Origin: Incurvaria masculella
Taxonomy: Eukaryota; Arthropoda; Insecta; Lepidoptera; Incurvariidae
DNA length: 64,000 nt
NCBI GenBank assembly: GCA_946894095.1
Contig: OX335660.1
Coordinates: 3,043,001-3,107,000, forward strand
Reading direction: 5' to 3'
The notes beneath the pieces are model-generated. The model was not told the DNA's origin. It saw only the letters and a program-made list of their open reading frames with translations, and searched no databases. Numbering within the stretch: the stretch's first letter is position 1; each line of letters opens with the position of its first letter. Below, piece by piece: positions 1-11,063 of the stretch. The position numbers and the translations under genes were made by a program.

Positions 1-641
1 ATCTCACGAAGAGAGAAATAAATGTATTGGACATGGGTAGAGGCTACTCAGGGGTTGGGGGTGATATATATTTCTCGCGCAGCAAGATTAGGTAAGGGAG
101 GGTTCTTATCTGGAATCCTACAGCCAGCAAGAGAAGCCATACTCGATTTTCTGAGCGTAATATTTTGTGTGAGAGGAACCGCTGTGTGGGTTGTAGTGTA
201 TGATATTCTAGAAGAATGTTATGTCATTGTTGCTCTTAACAATGAGAATTGTATTGTTTGAAAGAAAGTGTCTCCATAATATTATTAAATTAATTAATTT
301 CTCTCTAGAATTGTTGTGTAGCTTTTCACGATAGCCAGTGCTTTGTTTTCTATATTGCAAAAATATTACAATTCATTTTCTATGAAATACTTAATACAAT
401 AAACTAAAAAAACTAGCTACAACTAAAACTATACCAAACTGAAATCTCAAATTTTACCCATGCCCACCTCAAATGCTCTGTGCGTGTCCCCATGCATGAA
501 ACATCAAGATAAATTGCCGTCGTCACAATAGTCAATTTTGGTATCGGATACTAGAATCAGCCCGGGGACATAACTTGATCATTTCATGTAAGTTTCGATG
601 TGGATGTCGTCGGATAACCTCTAATGAATGAGTCCAAATCA
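1..641. other. unannotated AT-rich DNA
   Basis: I see no recognisable gene or repeat. One short open frame (22-261) has no features of a known family. The edge of the window may cut a larger element. Confidence 0.4.
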
Positions 642-723
642 CGTATCCATTGAATACATAAAATTATCAGCGATTCTAACCACATTATTAATACCTCAAA
701 AATTTTACTTTCAGCGACATCTC

Positions 724-856
724 CATTTGAAGCATTGAAGATTTTTAACAGAATCTGAAAAAGTAGTGGACATGTAATCCAAATGTCGCAGGTTCAAGTC
801 CTGCTTTCAATACTTTTTCAGATTATATTCAAAATCTGATTACAATGCTTCAAATG
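724..856. repeat. small hairpin element with a tRNA-like core
   Basis: Outer inverted arms at 724-736 and 844-856 (CATTTGAAGCATT and its complement) and an inner perfect 14-bp pair at 752-765 and 811-824 enclose a tRNA-like segment. The segment holds a perfect T-arm at 788-804 (GCAGG/CCTGC with loop TTCAAGT), which matches a pol III B box. Direct repeats of about 26 bp lie outside at 642-667 and 899-924. It is too irregular for a functional tRNA gene. A short MITE or tRNA-derived element is the best reading. Confidence 0.5.
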
Positions 857-945
857 TAGATTTCGCTGAAACTCAAATTAATGAGATAACGGTATTGTCG
901 TATCCATTAAATACGTAAAATTATAATACCTCAATGTAAAGAAGT

Positions 946-1695
946 CAGCCCTTTTCCTGCCTTAAAAGCGTCCCAGGGTAGACAATCTTTCCTCAGGACT
1001 CGGTAGCTTCCCACCCAGAAACAACATTAAAAGCAATCGTCGAATCCGCTTTCTCGATTTATGCAAACGATTTTAATCCAATCCCATTTACGCTAAACCC
1101 CTCGAGCTAACCAAGCAGATTGAAACGCGGTTCTTCCGAGTTCCAACGTTCAATTTGGGGCTAGACAATGCAGTATTGTCCAGGCACCCTTCTACAACGT
1201 CGTTTTTTATCAGTGAATCGCCCAACTGTCGTGCAGGTAGCGGGGCTTCGAGATTTGGAAATTTTAAGAAATTATTCCTTTCTAAGGTACGATTTTACAC
1301 GCCGACTGCAAATTAAAAGTTGTCTTCTATATAAAAATAAAAATAAAAGTTTTATTCTATGTCCGTATGTGTGTATGTATGTTTATTTTATTTTATTTGA
1401 TTATTGTGACCAATTTGACTGTTTATATTTTAACTTTTATTTGATCTTATTTGATCTTATTGTTAGAATGTGTAATGTTGCATTTTTTCATTGAAAATAT
1501 TACAAGTACTATAAACGGCCACCATGTACCTGACAATATTTTGTTAAATGTGTAACTTTCTTTTATGCTGAATAAATATAATACAATACATCTTATTCCT
1601 GAAGTTTCTGTCACCTATCCCGAAGAACCTTGTCAATAAATACACTACTGGAGGTTGATTCGACCGGAGGGACCCACGAGCAATTGTCGAGCGTC
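946..1695. other. unannotated DNA left of the tandem array
   Basis: No gene recognised. The stretch 960-1260 is richer in G+C than its surroundings and looks non-repetitive. A 14-nt match to the seam of the neighbouring 132-bp array occurs at 1230-1243. The run 1330-1480 is AT-rich. Confidence 0.35.
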
Positions 1696-4600
1696 GCTAC
1701 CTGCACGGGGGGGTCGCTCACCTGGGTCAATGTAGCTGGCGGAGGTGCCTGCCCTCAGCAGCACTCCCAGAGCGAGCAGCAGCAGAGCTGCGCGCGGCAT
1801 CGTGCCGGGCCGCCTCCGCTCCCCGCCGCTACCTGCACGGGGGGGTCGCTCACCTGGGTCAATGTAGCTGGCGGAGGTGCCTGCCATCAGCAGCACTCCC
1901 AGAGCGAGCAGCAGCAGAGCTGCGCGCGGCATCGTGCCGGGCCGCCTCCGCTCCCCGCCGCTACCTGCACGGGGGGGTCGCTCACCTGGGTCAATGTAGC
2001 TGGCGGAGGTGCCTGCCATCAGCAGCACTCCCAGAGCGAGCAGCAGCAGAGCTGCGCGCGGCATCGTGCCGGGCCGCCTCCGCTCCCCGCCGCTACCTGC
2101 ACGGGGGGGTCGCTCACCTGGGTCAATGTAGCTGGCGGAGGTGCCTGCCCTCAGCAGCACTCCCAGAGCGAGCAGCAGCAGAGCTGCGCGCGGCATCGTG
2201 CCGGGCCGCCTCCGCTCCCCGCCGCTACCTGCACGGGGGGGTCGCTCACCTGGGTCAATGTAGCTGGCGGAGGTGCCTGCCATCAGCAGCACTCTCAGAG
2301 CGAGCAGCAGCAGAGCTGCGCGCGGCATCGTGCCGGGCCGCCTCCGCTCCCCGCCGCTACCTGCACGGGGGGGTCGCTCACCTGGGTCAATGTAGCTGGC
2401 GGAGGTGCCTGCCATCAGCAGCACTCCCAGAGCGAGCAGCAGCAGAGCTGCGCGCGGCATCGTGCCGGGCCGCCTCCGCTCCCCGCCGCTACCTGCACGG
2501 GGGGGTCGCTCACCTGGGTCAATGTAGCTGGCGGAGGTGCCTGCCATCAGCAGCACTCCCAGAGCGAGCAGCAGCAGAGCTGCGCGCGGCATCGTGCCGG
2601 GCCGCCTCCGCTCCCCGCCGCTACCTGCACGGGGGGGTCGCTCACCTGGGTCAATGTAGCTGGCGGAGGTGCCTGCCATCAGCAGCACTCCCAGAGCGAG
2701 CAGCAGCAGAGCTGCGCGCGGCATCGTGCCGGGCCGCCTCCGCTCCCCGCCGCTACCTGCACGGGGGGGTCGCTCACCTGGGTCAATGTAGCTGGCGGAG
2801 GTGCCTGCCATCAGCAGCACTCCCAGAGCGAGCAGCAGCAGAGCTGCGCGCGGCATCGTGCCGGGCCGCCTCCGCTCCCCGCCGCTACCTGCACGGGGGG
2901 GTCGCTCACCTGGGTCAATGTAGCTGGCGGAGGTGCCTGCCATCAGCAGCACTCCCAGAGCGAGCAGCAGCAGAGCTGCGCGCGGCATCGTGCCGGGCCG
3001 CCTCCGCTCCCCGCCGCTACCTGCACGGGGGGGTCGCTCACCTGGGTCAATGTAGCTGGCGGAGGTGCCTGCCATCAGCAGCACTCCCAGAGCGAGCAGC
3101 AGCAGAGCTGCGCGCGGCATCGTGCCGGGCCGCCTCCGCTCCCCGCCGCTACCTGCACGGGGGGGTCGCTCACCTGGGTCAATGTAGCTGGCGGAGGTGC
3201 CTGCCATCAGCAGCACTCCCAGAGCGAGCAGCAGCAGAGCTGCGCGCGGCATCGTGCCGGGCCGCCTCCGCTCCCCGCCGCTACCTGCACGGGGGGGTCG
3301 CTCACCTGGGTCAATGTAGCTGGCGGAGGTGCCTGCCATCAGCAGCACTCCCAGAGCGAGCAGCAGCAGAGCTGCGCGCGGCATCGTGCCGGGCCGCCTC
3401 CGCTCCCCGCCGCTACCTGCACGGGGGGGTCGCTCACCTGGGTCAATGTAGCTGGCGGAGGTGCCTGCCATCAGCAGCACTCCCAGAGCGAGCAGCAGCA
3501 GAGCCGCGCGCGGCATCGTGCCGGGCCGCCTCCGCTCCCCGCCGCTACCTGCACGGGGGGGTCGCTCACCTGGGTCGATGTAGCTGGCGGAGGTGCCTGC
3601 CATCAGCAGCACTCCCAGAGCGAGCAGCAGCAGAGCTGCGCGCGGCATCGTGCCGGGCCGCCTCCGCTCCCCGCCGCTACCTGCACGGGGGGGTCGCTCA
3701 CCTGGGTCAATGTAGCTGGCGGAGGTGCCTGCCATCAGCAGCACTCCCAGAGCGAGCAGCAGCAGAGCTGCGCGCGGCATCGTGCCGGGCCGCCTCCGCT
3801 CCCCGCCGCTACCTGCACGGGGGGGTCGCTCACCTGGGTCAATGTAGCTGGCGGAGGTGCCTGCCATCAGCAGCACTCCCAGAGCGAGCAGCAGCAGAGC
3901 TGCGCGCGGCATCGTGCCGGGCCGCCTCCGCTCCCCGCCGCTACCTGCACGGGGGGGTCGCTCACCTGGGTCAATGTAGCTGGCGGAGGTGCCTGCCATC
4001 AGCAGCACTCCCAGAGCGAGCAGCAGCAGAGCTGCGCGCGGCATCGTGCCGGGCCGCCTCCGCTCCCCGCCGCTACCTGCACGGGGGGGTCGCTCACCTG
4101 GGTCAATGTAGCTGGCGGAGGTGCCTGCCATCAGCAGCACTCCCAGAGCGAGCAGCAGCAGAGCTGCGCGCGGCATCGTGCCGGGCCGCCTCCGCTCCCC
4201 GCCGCTACCTGCACGGGGGGGTCGCTCACCTGGGTCAATGTAGCTGGCGGAGGTGCCTGCCATCAGCAGCACTCCCAGAGCGAGCAGCAGCAGAGCTGCG
4301 CGCGGCATCGTGCCGGGCCGCCTCCGCTCCCCGCCGCTACCTGCACGGGGGGGTCGCTCACCTGGGTCAATGTAGCTGGCGGAGGTGCCTGCCATCAGCA
4401 GCACTCCCAGAGCGAGCAGCAGCAGAGCCGCGCGCGGCATCGTGCCGGGCCGCCTCCGCTCCCCGCCGCTACCTGCACGGGGGGGTCGCTCACCTGGGTC
4501 GATGTAGCTGGCGGAGGTGCCTGCCATCAGCAGCACTCCCAGAGCGAGCAGCAGCAGAGCCGCGCGCGGCATCGTGCCGGGCCGCCTCCGCTCCCCGCCG

Positions 4601-5015
4601 CTACCTGCACGGGTGGGGGTCGCTCACCTGGGTCGATGTAGCTGGCGGAGGTGCCTGCCATCAGCAGCACTCCCAGAGCGAGCAGCAGCAGAGCCGCGCG
4701 CGGCATCGTGCCGGGCCGCCTCCGCTCCCCGCCGCTACCTGCACGGGGGGGTCGCTCACCTGGGTCGATGTAGCTGGCGGAGGTGCCTGCCATCAGCAGC
4801 ACTCCCAGAGCGAGCAGCAGCAGAGCCGCGCGCGGCATCGTGCCGGGCCGCCTCCGCTCCCCGCCGCTACCTGCACGGGGGGGGGGGTCGCTCACCTGGG
4901 TCGATGTAGCTGGCGGAGGTGCCTGCCATCAGCAGCACTCCCAGAGCGAGCAGCAGCAGAGCCGCGCGCGGCATCGTGCCGGGCCGCCTCCGCTCCCCGC
5001 CGCTACCTGCACGGA
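1696..5015 (-). repeat. 132-bp tandem array, about 25 units, derived from a signal-peptide-type first exon
   Basis: The period is 132 bp (44 codons) from about 1699. Two right-hand units are longer by 2 and 4 bp in the G tract (near 4615 and 4880). On the minus strand every unit has GC-rich leader DNA, an ATG and a typical secretion signal (MPRAALLLLALGVLLMAG, then a TSAS cleavage-like site and YIDP). A consensus splice donor follows (CCCAG/GTGAGC), then a C tract, then GTGCAG. In one unit the coding part is 4494-4572 (79 nt, phase-1 donor). Both strands are open through the whole array because the period is divisible by three and lacks stops. Some units carry Met-to-Arg or other single-base variants. 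I cannot name the parent gene. No promoter-like sequence or second exon is visible next to the array, so it is probably an amplified exon fragment, not a working gene. Confidence 0.8.
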
Positions 5016-5123
5016 AGGATAAAGCGTTAGGATCTCAGGTCAAAAAATAAGAAGATATTTTTTTGAATCTGTCCATACGGCGGAGTCGCTCTAACGACGA
5101 CAAGCCACTTCGCCTTGCTTTTT

Positions 5124-5460
5124 TTAGGGTTCCGTACCCAAAGGGTGAACGGAACCCTATTACTAAGCCTCCGCTGTCCGTCGGTCCGTCCGTCCGTCCG
5201 TCCGTCCGTCCGTCCGTCTGTCCGTCTGACACAGGGCTGTATCTCAGTAACCGTAACAGGTAGACAGCTGAAATTTTCACAGAGTGTGTATTTATTTTGC
5301 TATAACACCAAATAGTTAAGATTAAAAAAATATTAAAATGAAAGGGGAGCCCCCCTTTCATTTTAATACAAATTAATACAAAAAACGTGTTTTTTTTGTT
5401 TTTTTTTACGATGGTACGGAACCCTTCGTGTGCGAGTCCGACTCGCACTTGGCCGGTTTT
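5124..5460 (-). repeat. R repeat, full copy
   Basis: The copy runs from AGGGTTCCGTACCC through a (GTCC)n tract to the near-palindrome around TGCGAGTCCGACTCGCA and CTTGGCCGGTTTTT. About fifteen copies of this unclassified family lie in the window. The ends carry the complementary words GGTTCCGTACC and GGTACGGAACC. Confidence 0.85.
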
Positions 5461-5927
5461 TATTCAGTGGTGTAGACTATAACTTTGGGATTGCGTCTAA
5501 AGTACGGTCACGGAAAATAGAGGAAACCCTTGAAACGTCACTGTTTTCATCTTCCTCACGCACACATTTATTATTTTCCCGCGAGCAATATACACTTTGT
5601 ACGTGAGGGAGTTTTTTTTTGCATCGCGACTATTACTAAGCAGTTCGTACAAATTTGATTAGCTTGGTTATTTTATTATACACTTCTAATTCTACGCTTT
5701 ATATTTTCGCTCTTGTCTGCTGAGTGCCGAAAGCTGAAATTTCATTTAGCTCGAAGGGTCTAATCCAATATTCATGAGAATTTTTATCACGATATAAAAT
5801 CATTTAGAATAGGAAAGAATCATTATTAAAAACGAAATCGAGACGAATAGAAAGTCCATGCTTCCTTTTTCGCCTTCTATTTTTATGGTTTATATGCTTA
5901 ATTTTAATAATGCCTAAAACCCCACAT
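5461..5927. other. unannotated AT-rich DNA
   Basis: No gene or repeat recognised. Confidence 0.35.
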
Positions 5928-6052
5928 TGGAACTAGGTGCCATTCCAGGACCTTTCTTATATTGCTCGGCTGCATTGAGTTTAACACGGAAAACACGGAC
6001 AGTTTTCATTGCCGCATTACTTGACAAAGCTTATAGAACCGTAGGTGTCGTG
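5928..6052 (-). mobile_element. SINE-A fragment
   Basis: Diverged middle part of the tRNA-headed SINE. It has the segments around GGTGCCATTCCAGGACC and CACGGACAGTTTTCATTGCC. Confidence 0.65.
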
Positions 6053-6959
6053 CAACTGGCCTACCGAGGCTGCAAGGATGTTGCCTTTTACATATTTTCT
6101 ATAACGTAAAGGTTATCAGCTCACATGCAACGATATTCGTAAAGTATCTTTTAAAATTAACTGTTACCACGGTAATCTAAAAACTTACGTGAATAATATA
6201 TGTACTTCATTTCCACAATAAAGTGTGCGCAGTAGAATAGGATTAATTAATCAGAAGTTCTTAAGTACGGCACTTAATTATAATGTTTCTATGCGTCTTT
6301 AAGGGAGTGTTAGCACATAATTGCATTCAGTCCCATAAGGGCGTAAATACAAAATCATTTAATTTAATTTAAAAACAACTGCAACGTTTTTCGATAATCA
6401 AAAAAATACATTTGTAGATTTGATGGTCTATCTGGATATTAATCTGAAGCACGATTCGAACCTGCGACCTCTAATTCTACTTCTAGTTTTAAATATGAAA
6501 TCAGTTGAGTTTGGTTCACATACTCGTCGCAAATGCTTGCAATGAATGTACTGCCATGTAGGAATGAATAGTCACAAAACAGTAAACGAATCTCAAATAT
6601 ATATTTTTTTATCAAGGATAGATGGATTGTCAACTTATGCGACGTTTGTTTGCATATTAAAAACTAGGTAAATTGCAACAATAACCACTTTTATGTTGAG
6701 AATAAGTAACAGTTTGGGAGTAGGTAGGTAGGATTGGAATTTTTTTCTTGCATAAAATACATTTGAATTAATTTCTTTCTACCCTTTTTGCCATCTGAAA
6801 TTTAGTGATACCATTAGGAAAAAATATTGCATTTGTGACTGTGTGCACAATCAAACTTTATGAATATTATCCAAGTGTCACTTTCACAATTAAGACAAAT
6901 CCAACGACAGGTTAAAATCCATCAATCCGTTTAGGCTGCAGGGCGTGCCAATGAAATAT
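6053..6959. other. unannotated AT-rich DNA
   Basis: No gene seen. The bases around 6440-6480 resemble a decayed SINE head (GATTCGAACCTGCGACCTC), but no full copy is visible. Confidence 0.35.
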
Positions 6960-7011
6960 ACATACATACATACATATATACATACATACATACATACATA
7001 ACATACATACA
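6960..7011. repeat. (TACA)n microsatellite
   Basis: Runs of TACA broken by TATA and one AACATA. Confidence 0.9.
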
Positions 7012-7370
7012 CTCGAAAAAAATATCCCGCCTTCTTGATAAAGAAGAAAGTAATTGACACGTAGCTTGCAGCTGCTTCGGTCCAGAAGCACTCAAAATAC
7101 TTCCATGGCTGTAACAAATTGGGGACCTTCTTTGCCAAATGCTTCTCGTATAAACAAGTAATTTGCTCCTCCGATCCGTCAAGACCCTAGGGTTATCGAC
7201 TCGCCTCCATTCGGTTCATGTGGGTAGATAAAGATATTTTTAAGAATAAAAATACACCCTGTTCCCTGCTTTACCAAAGACCGATGAGAAAGTATATGTA
7301 ATACATAACATGTATTGTTGTCTGTCCGAGTAATATTATAAATGGTTAAGTTTGTATGTATGTATGTTGG

Positions 7371-7734
7371 TTTTTTTATGTAACTGAACAAGACTGGCCA
7401 ATAACACATACCATTATGATAATATCCCAACAAACCGCATTCCCGAAGGACCTTCTATTAATGAATACGGCTTCATTGAACTGAATGGAAGATATTTTTT
7501 CATTGCCGCCACGACCATCATTTCATTCAATGCGAAGGTAACAAATCGGTATCTAGCAGCGAAAGAAGGCCTACATTTTTATATGGGTTATTACGAACCA
7601 TGCAACAGATCGCACTCGCGAAGAAATTCGTTTATCCATCCCAGAACGAGAAAAAAAGTGGAGCACGAACGGGGCGTTCGAACCCATGCCACTGGCATGG
7701 ATAGTAAGTCCGTGGGCCCCTGAGCTACGAGCCG
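7371..7734 (-). mobile_element. SINE-A copy, tRNA-headed
   Basis: Reads 5' to 3' on the minus strand. The tRNA-like head at 7660-7734 has a B-box-like GGGTTCGAACGCC. The conserved body and an A-rich tail near 7371-7377 follow. The sequence is well diverged from the younger copies at 14.7 and 17.0 kb. Confidence 0.8.
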
Positions 7735-8932
7735 CATAACGCCAACCCATACACGTTTTTGGCCCTAGTGGAGCCAGGTACATATTCATCGCTTATAGGA
7801 CTAGGTGAGACTTGGTAAAGTTATATACATCACGAATTCAGTGTTGCCTGCTCATGTTGTCATTTTGTATTATTTTTCATTGATACTTACAAACTAGATA
7901 ACAGTCGCTGATAAACTACGGCTGCTAATCCTGAGAGTAGACCTTATGAAGCGGGCGTCAGGTCCAACACGGACCAATAACGGCGATACATCCGGCGACA
8001 GTACTGTTACGTACTTCATCAGATAACACGAACTAAAACTACACAGTACACTATATGTTGGATTCTTATTGACTGGCGAGACTTATGGACTATTATAGAC
8101 TGGCGAAGCACGTGCTACGCCAGTCAAGAGAACCTTGGCTACCATGGCTACCTACAACATAAAAAAAACAGTCGAATTGAGAACCTCCTCCTTTTTTGAA
8201 GTCGGTTGAAAATGGCAATTACTTTTTTACTTTTTAGTGCATGTTAATTGATTTGGAATAGTTTTTCAATGAAGTCGTTTTTTTTGTTTATATTCATTGT
8301 TCTTGTCTGTCTTGTCCTAAATAAATTATACATCGCCGCCAGATTTTCATTTTGTTCAGCGGCACTTTCTTCCAAGGGTCCAATAAACGACGAATATATT
8401 ACAACCTAGCTCCAAGATTTGATGATCTTTTCCGCAAAATCTGAAAATTATCCGTCTTTTCCTGAGGCATAAATGGGACCTCAATGTTATATTATTCTCG
8501 GAAACCCTGCGCAGTCCACTCCCTAATCAGGCTCGCGGTCTTCCGTCGTACGCTCAAATTATTCCCCGCGATCTTGTGACTAACGTTGCGAGAGTGATAA
8601 ATTAATGCAAATGCGACCAGATTGTACATTAGCCGTGACACCCGACCCCGCTTATTGTGCGGTAATAAGATTTTTGCCGCGGCGAACTGATATTAGGCGT
8701 TGGAGGGCGCTCGGGGTGAGATGAAGTAGTGGGGGGCGGCAGTAATTTCAGCGGGGTTGAATGATGGGGCGAATCAGCAATGCGAGAAGCTGGATGTTTG
8801 TTAAGGTAAGCTGAACAAATTCACTTTTGACGATAATCCTGAAGCAGGGTTTAAACCTCCAATGCTTTTAATCATGAAAGTGACTCTTTAACTTTAAATT
8901 TATATATGGGATGAAATGTTATGATCCATACT
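7735..8932. other. no gene; decayed repeats and a GC-richer unique block
   Basis: 8100-8220 holds a member of a dispersed family ending in GAAGTCGGTT. 8500-8800 is richer in G+C and appears single-copy, with an ATGCAAAT octamer near 8604. No open frame of note. Confidence 0.35.
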
Positions 8933-9463
8933 TCCTACTTATAATATTATAAACGCGAAAGTTTTAAGCATGGATGGATGTTTGTTACTCTTTCACGTAA
9001 AAACTTCTGAATGGATTTTAATGAAACTTTACAATAATATAGCTTACACATCAAAACACATAGGTTACAATTTATAAAGATATTGTGTGAATTGTCCAAA
9101 ATATCAAGTAAGTAGGAAAAAATCTATTATCTGCGAGCTATTCTAGCGTGCGAGGCCAAAACCGCTAGAGTTATACATATGTAATGTATGATGGAAATAT
9201 TTATCTTAAATAGTCCTACAAAAAAACCCGCCACAGTATATATCTATATCTAATGTGTAAGCCATTATAGCCGAAATAGTGAACCATAACTCCAATAAAA
9301 ATTGATAATGTATTTCAAATGCACATTTGGTAGTAATACTCGTAAATTGATTCCTAAATGGAAATAGATACTTTTATCGCTTTTGGTATAACATAAAATG
9401 TTTGATCAGCCTAACATCAGTCCGAAACGACATTGACCCGAGCGGAGCCGGGTGCCTCAGCTA
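8933..9463 (+). mobile_element. Lep1-type non-autonomous Helitron
   Basis: Starts TCCTACTTATAATATTATAA and ends with a GC-rich word then CAGCTAG before T. This matches the TC start and CTAG end of lepidopteran Lep1-like Helitrons. It lacks coding sequence. A second copy follows directly. Confidence 0.7.
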
Positions 9464-9464
9464 G

Positions 9465-9790
9465 TAACATTATAAATACGCAAGTAATTTTGTTTATTGC
9501 GTTTTCACATCTAAACCGCTGAACCAGTTTTGATTAATTTCGGTATAGCGAAGCGAACTTGGAGAAGGACATTGACAGCCAGTCAGTCAGCGTGTTTGCG
9601 TCCACTGCTGGACATAGGCCTTTCCAATTTTTCTCCAGTCCTCCCGGCCCTCAGCGGTACGGAACCACTGCTTTCCGCCGACGCACTTGATGCCGTCGTC
9701 CCACCTTATGTGGTGAAAGTTTAACTCGAAGGGCTTGAAATAGGGGATGAAAGTTTGCCAGTAAATAATTCAGTCCAATACGATATTGCT
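9465..9790 (+). mobile_element. second Lep1-type copy, interrupted
   Basis: Shares the start (ATTATAAATACGCAAG) and the AAACCGCTGAACC core with other Lep1 copies. An RTE-LINE tail at about 9578-9719 interrupts it. The right end is not clear. Confidence 0.5.
9587..9713 (-). pseudogene. C-terminal fragment of RTE-type LINE ORF2
   Basis: The minus strand encodes about 42 residues ending REDWRKIGKAYVQQWTQTR and a stop, followed by a short (CTGA)n tail. A GG..W.R.A..REDWR..G.AYVQQW pattern is typical of the end of RTE-clade ORF2 in Lepidoptera. A sister fragment with the same ending is at 49.5 kb. It is 5' truncated and dead. Confidence 0.75.
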
Positions 9791-10362
9791 TTAGTTTTTA
9801 ATTTTCGATATTATACGAATTTTTTGTTTCCTTTTTTTGTGTGAACATTTTAATGGTTTTACATACTCACGAGGTCCACAGCTCAGAGAGCCACTAGTTT
9901 TATAATATTTTACTTCATTGAACTAAAAGGCTAAAATCCTTACATTTTATTTTGAAATCGATCGGTACATTTTTTACAAAAATACTTACTGCAAAATAAA
10001 TGTCCATGTTTTTTTGTTTCATTAACATTTAATCAATAAATCTATTACTAAGTTAGGAAATAAATAATTTTAGATTTGTTCCATCTCTAATCTTCACGTT
10101 TTCTTCGGTGTAAATCTCCAAACAAATTATTATAACCAACCAAAGTTTATCCATCAAATTAGAATACTTCATCAACAGTAATTTCCTAGCGGATTAAACA
10201 CCTAAATAACAGAGATGTCCAATTTGTAAGGCAAACGACCTAATAGCTCTTACTGTAAATACAATTTTAATTAAAATTCTTTTGAGTGGTATTAACATTG
10301 TTTGATTTTCACCGCTAAGAAGTATTAGCTGAGTAAAGTCAAACATCAAAGTACTCAAAAAC
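9791..10362. other. unannotated AT-rich DNA
   Basis: No gene. 9868-9900 shares the words CAGCTCAGAGAGCCACTAGTT with 56540-56572, so a further dispersed repeat family ends there. Confidence 0.35.
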
Positions 10363-10658
10363 CTGCCAAGTGCGAGTCGGGCTCGCACATGAAGGGTTCC
10401 GTACCATCGAACAAGATGAAACTTTTTTTTTGGGTATAATAAAAATTTTATACCCCTTTAATTTTTATTATAATTTTATTTTACCTATTTGTTGTTCTAG
10501 CGACAAAATAAATACACACTCTGTCAAAATTTCAGCTACCTAACTATTACGGTTCCTGAGATACAGCCCTGTGACAGACGGACGGACGGACGGACGGACA
10601 GCGGAGGCTTAGTAATAGGGTTCCGTTTTCACCCTTTGGGTACGGAACCCTAAAAAAA
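10363..10658 (+). repeat. R repeat, full copy
   Basis: Begins CCAAGTGCGAGTCGGGCTCG, has a (GGAC)n tract near 10576, and ends GGGTACGGAACCCTAAAAA. Confidence 0.85.
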
Positions 10659-11063
10659 GGTTCTATTGGTTCCCCCTGTTAATCTTTAATTTGAAGAAAG
10701 TTTCTTCAATGTAAGAGGTAATAATGCAAGGTTAATAATAAAAAAATATCCGACCACTAAAGAGAGAAAAAGGAGAAGTGGCATGCGATCGATACCGCGT
10801 CTCCGCTATATGGTCAAAATGACCACATAATTGTATGGTAATCCGGCGGCGCCTCGTATGCCATACAATCGAAACATCAAAACCGCGCGCGAGTGTGCTC
10901 TGAAATATCGTTCGTTAAGTCAGTTCTCACCCACACAAACGTCTGCGACTATGTTTGCATGTAGCATGTACATTTAAGTTGCATTGATATTTTGTTTAAA
11001 TTGCAGACAGCTGGTCCCATAGTAGGCGCTCTCGATGCCATATCTCCTCTCTTTTTATTATCT
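10659..11063. other. unannotated DNA
   Basis: No gene. 10790-10960 is GC-richer, with short palindromes such as GGTCAAAATGACC. Confidence 0.35.

Noticed and set aside
22..261. 79-codon frame at the window start
   Set aside because: No domain, no codon pattern and no partner exon.
1630..4641. 1003-codon open frame on the plus strand
   Set aside because: It exists only because the 132-bp unit is a multiple of three and has no stop in that frame. The minus strand carries the meaningful signal-peptide reading.
1696..5015. CRISPR-like array
   Set aside because: Units are directly adjacent, 132 bp, nearly identical along their full length, with no variable spacers, in a eukaryotic sequence.
5063..5315. 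Open frames with PSVRPSVRPSV
   Set aside because: They are translations of the (GTCC)n microsatellite in an R repeat.
8604..8611. POU octamer ATGCAAAT as a regulatory site
   Set aside because: A single 8-mer in 64 kb is expected by chance.
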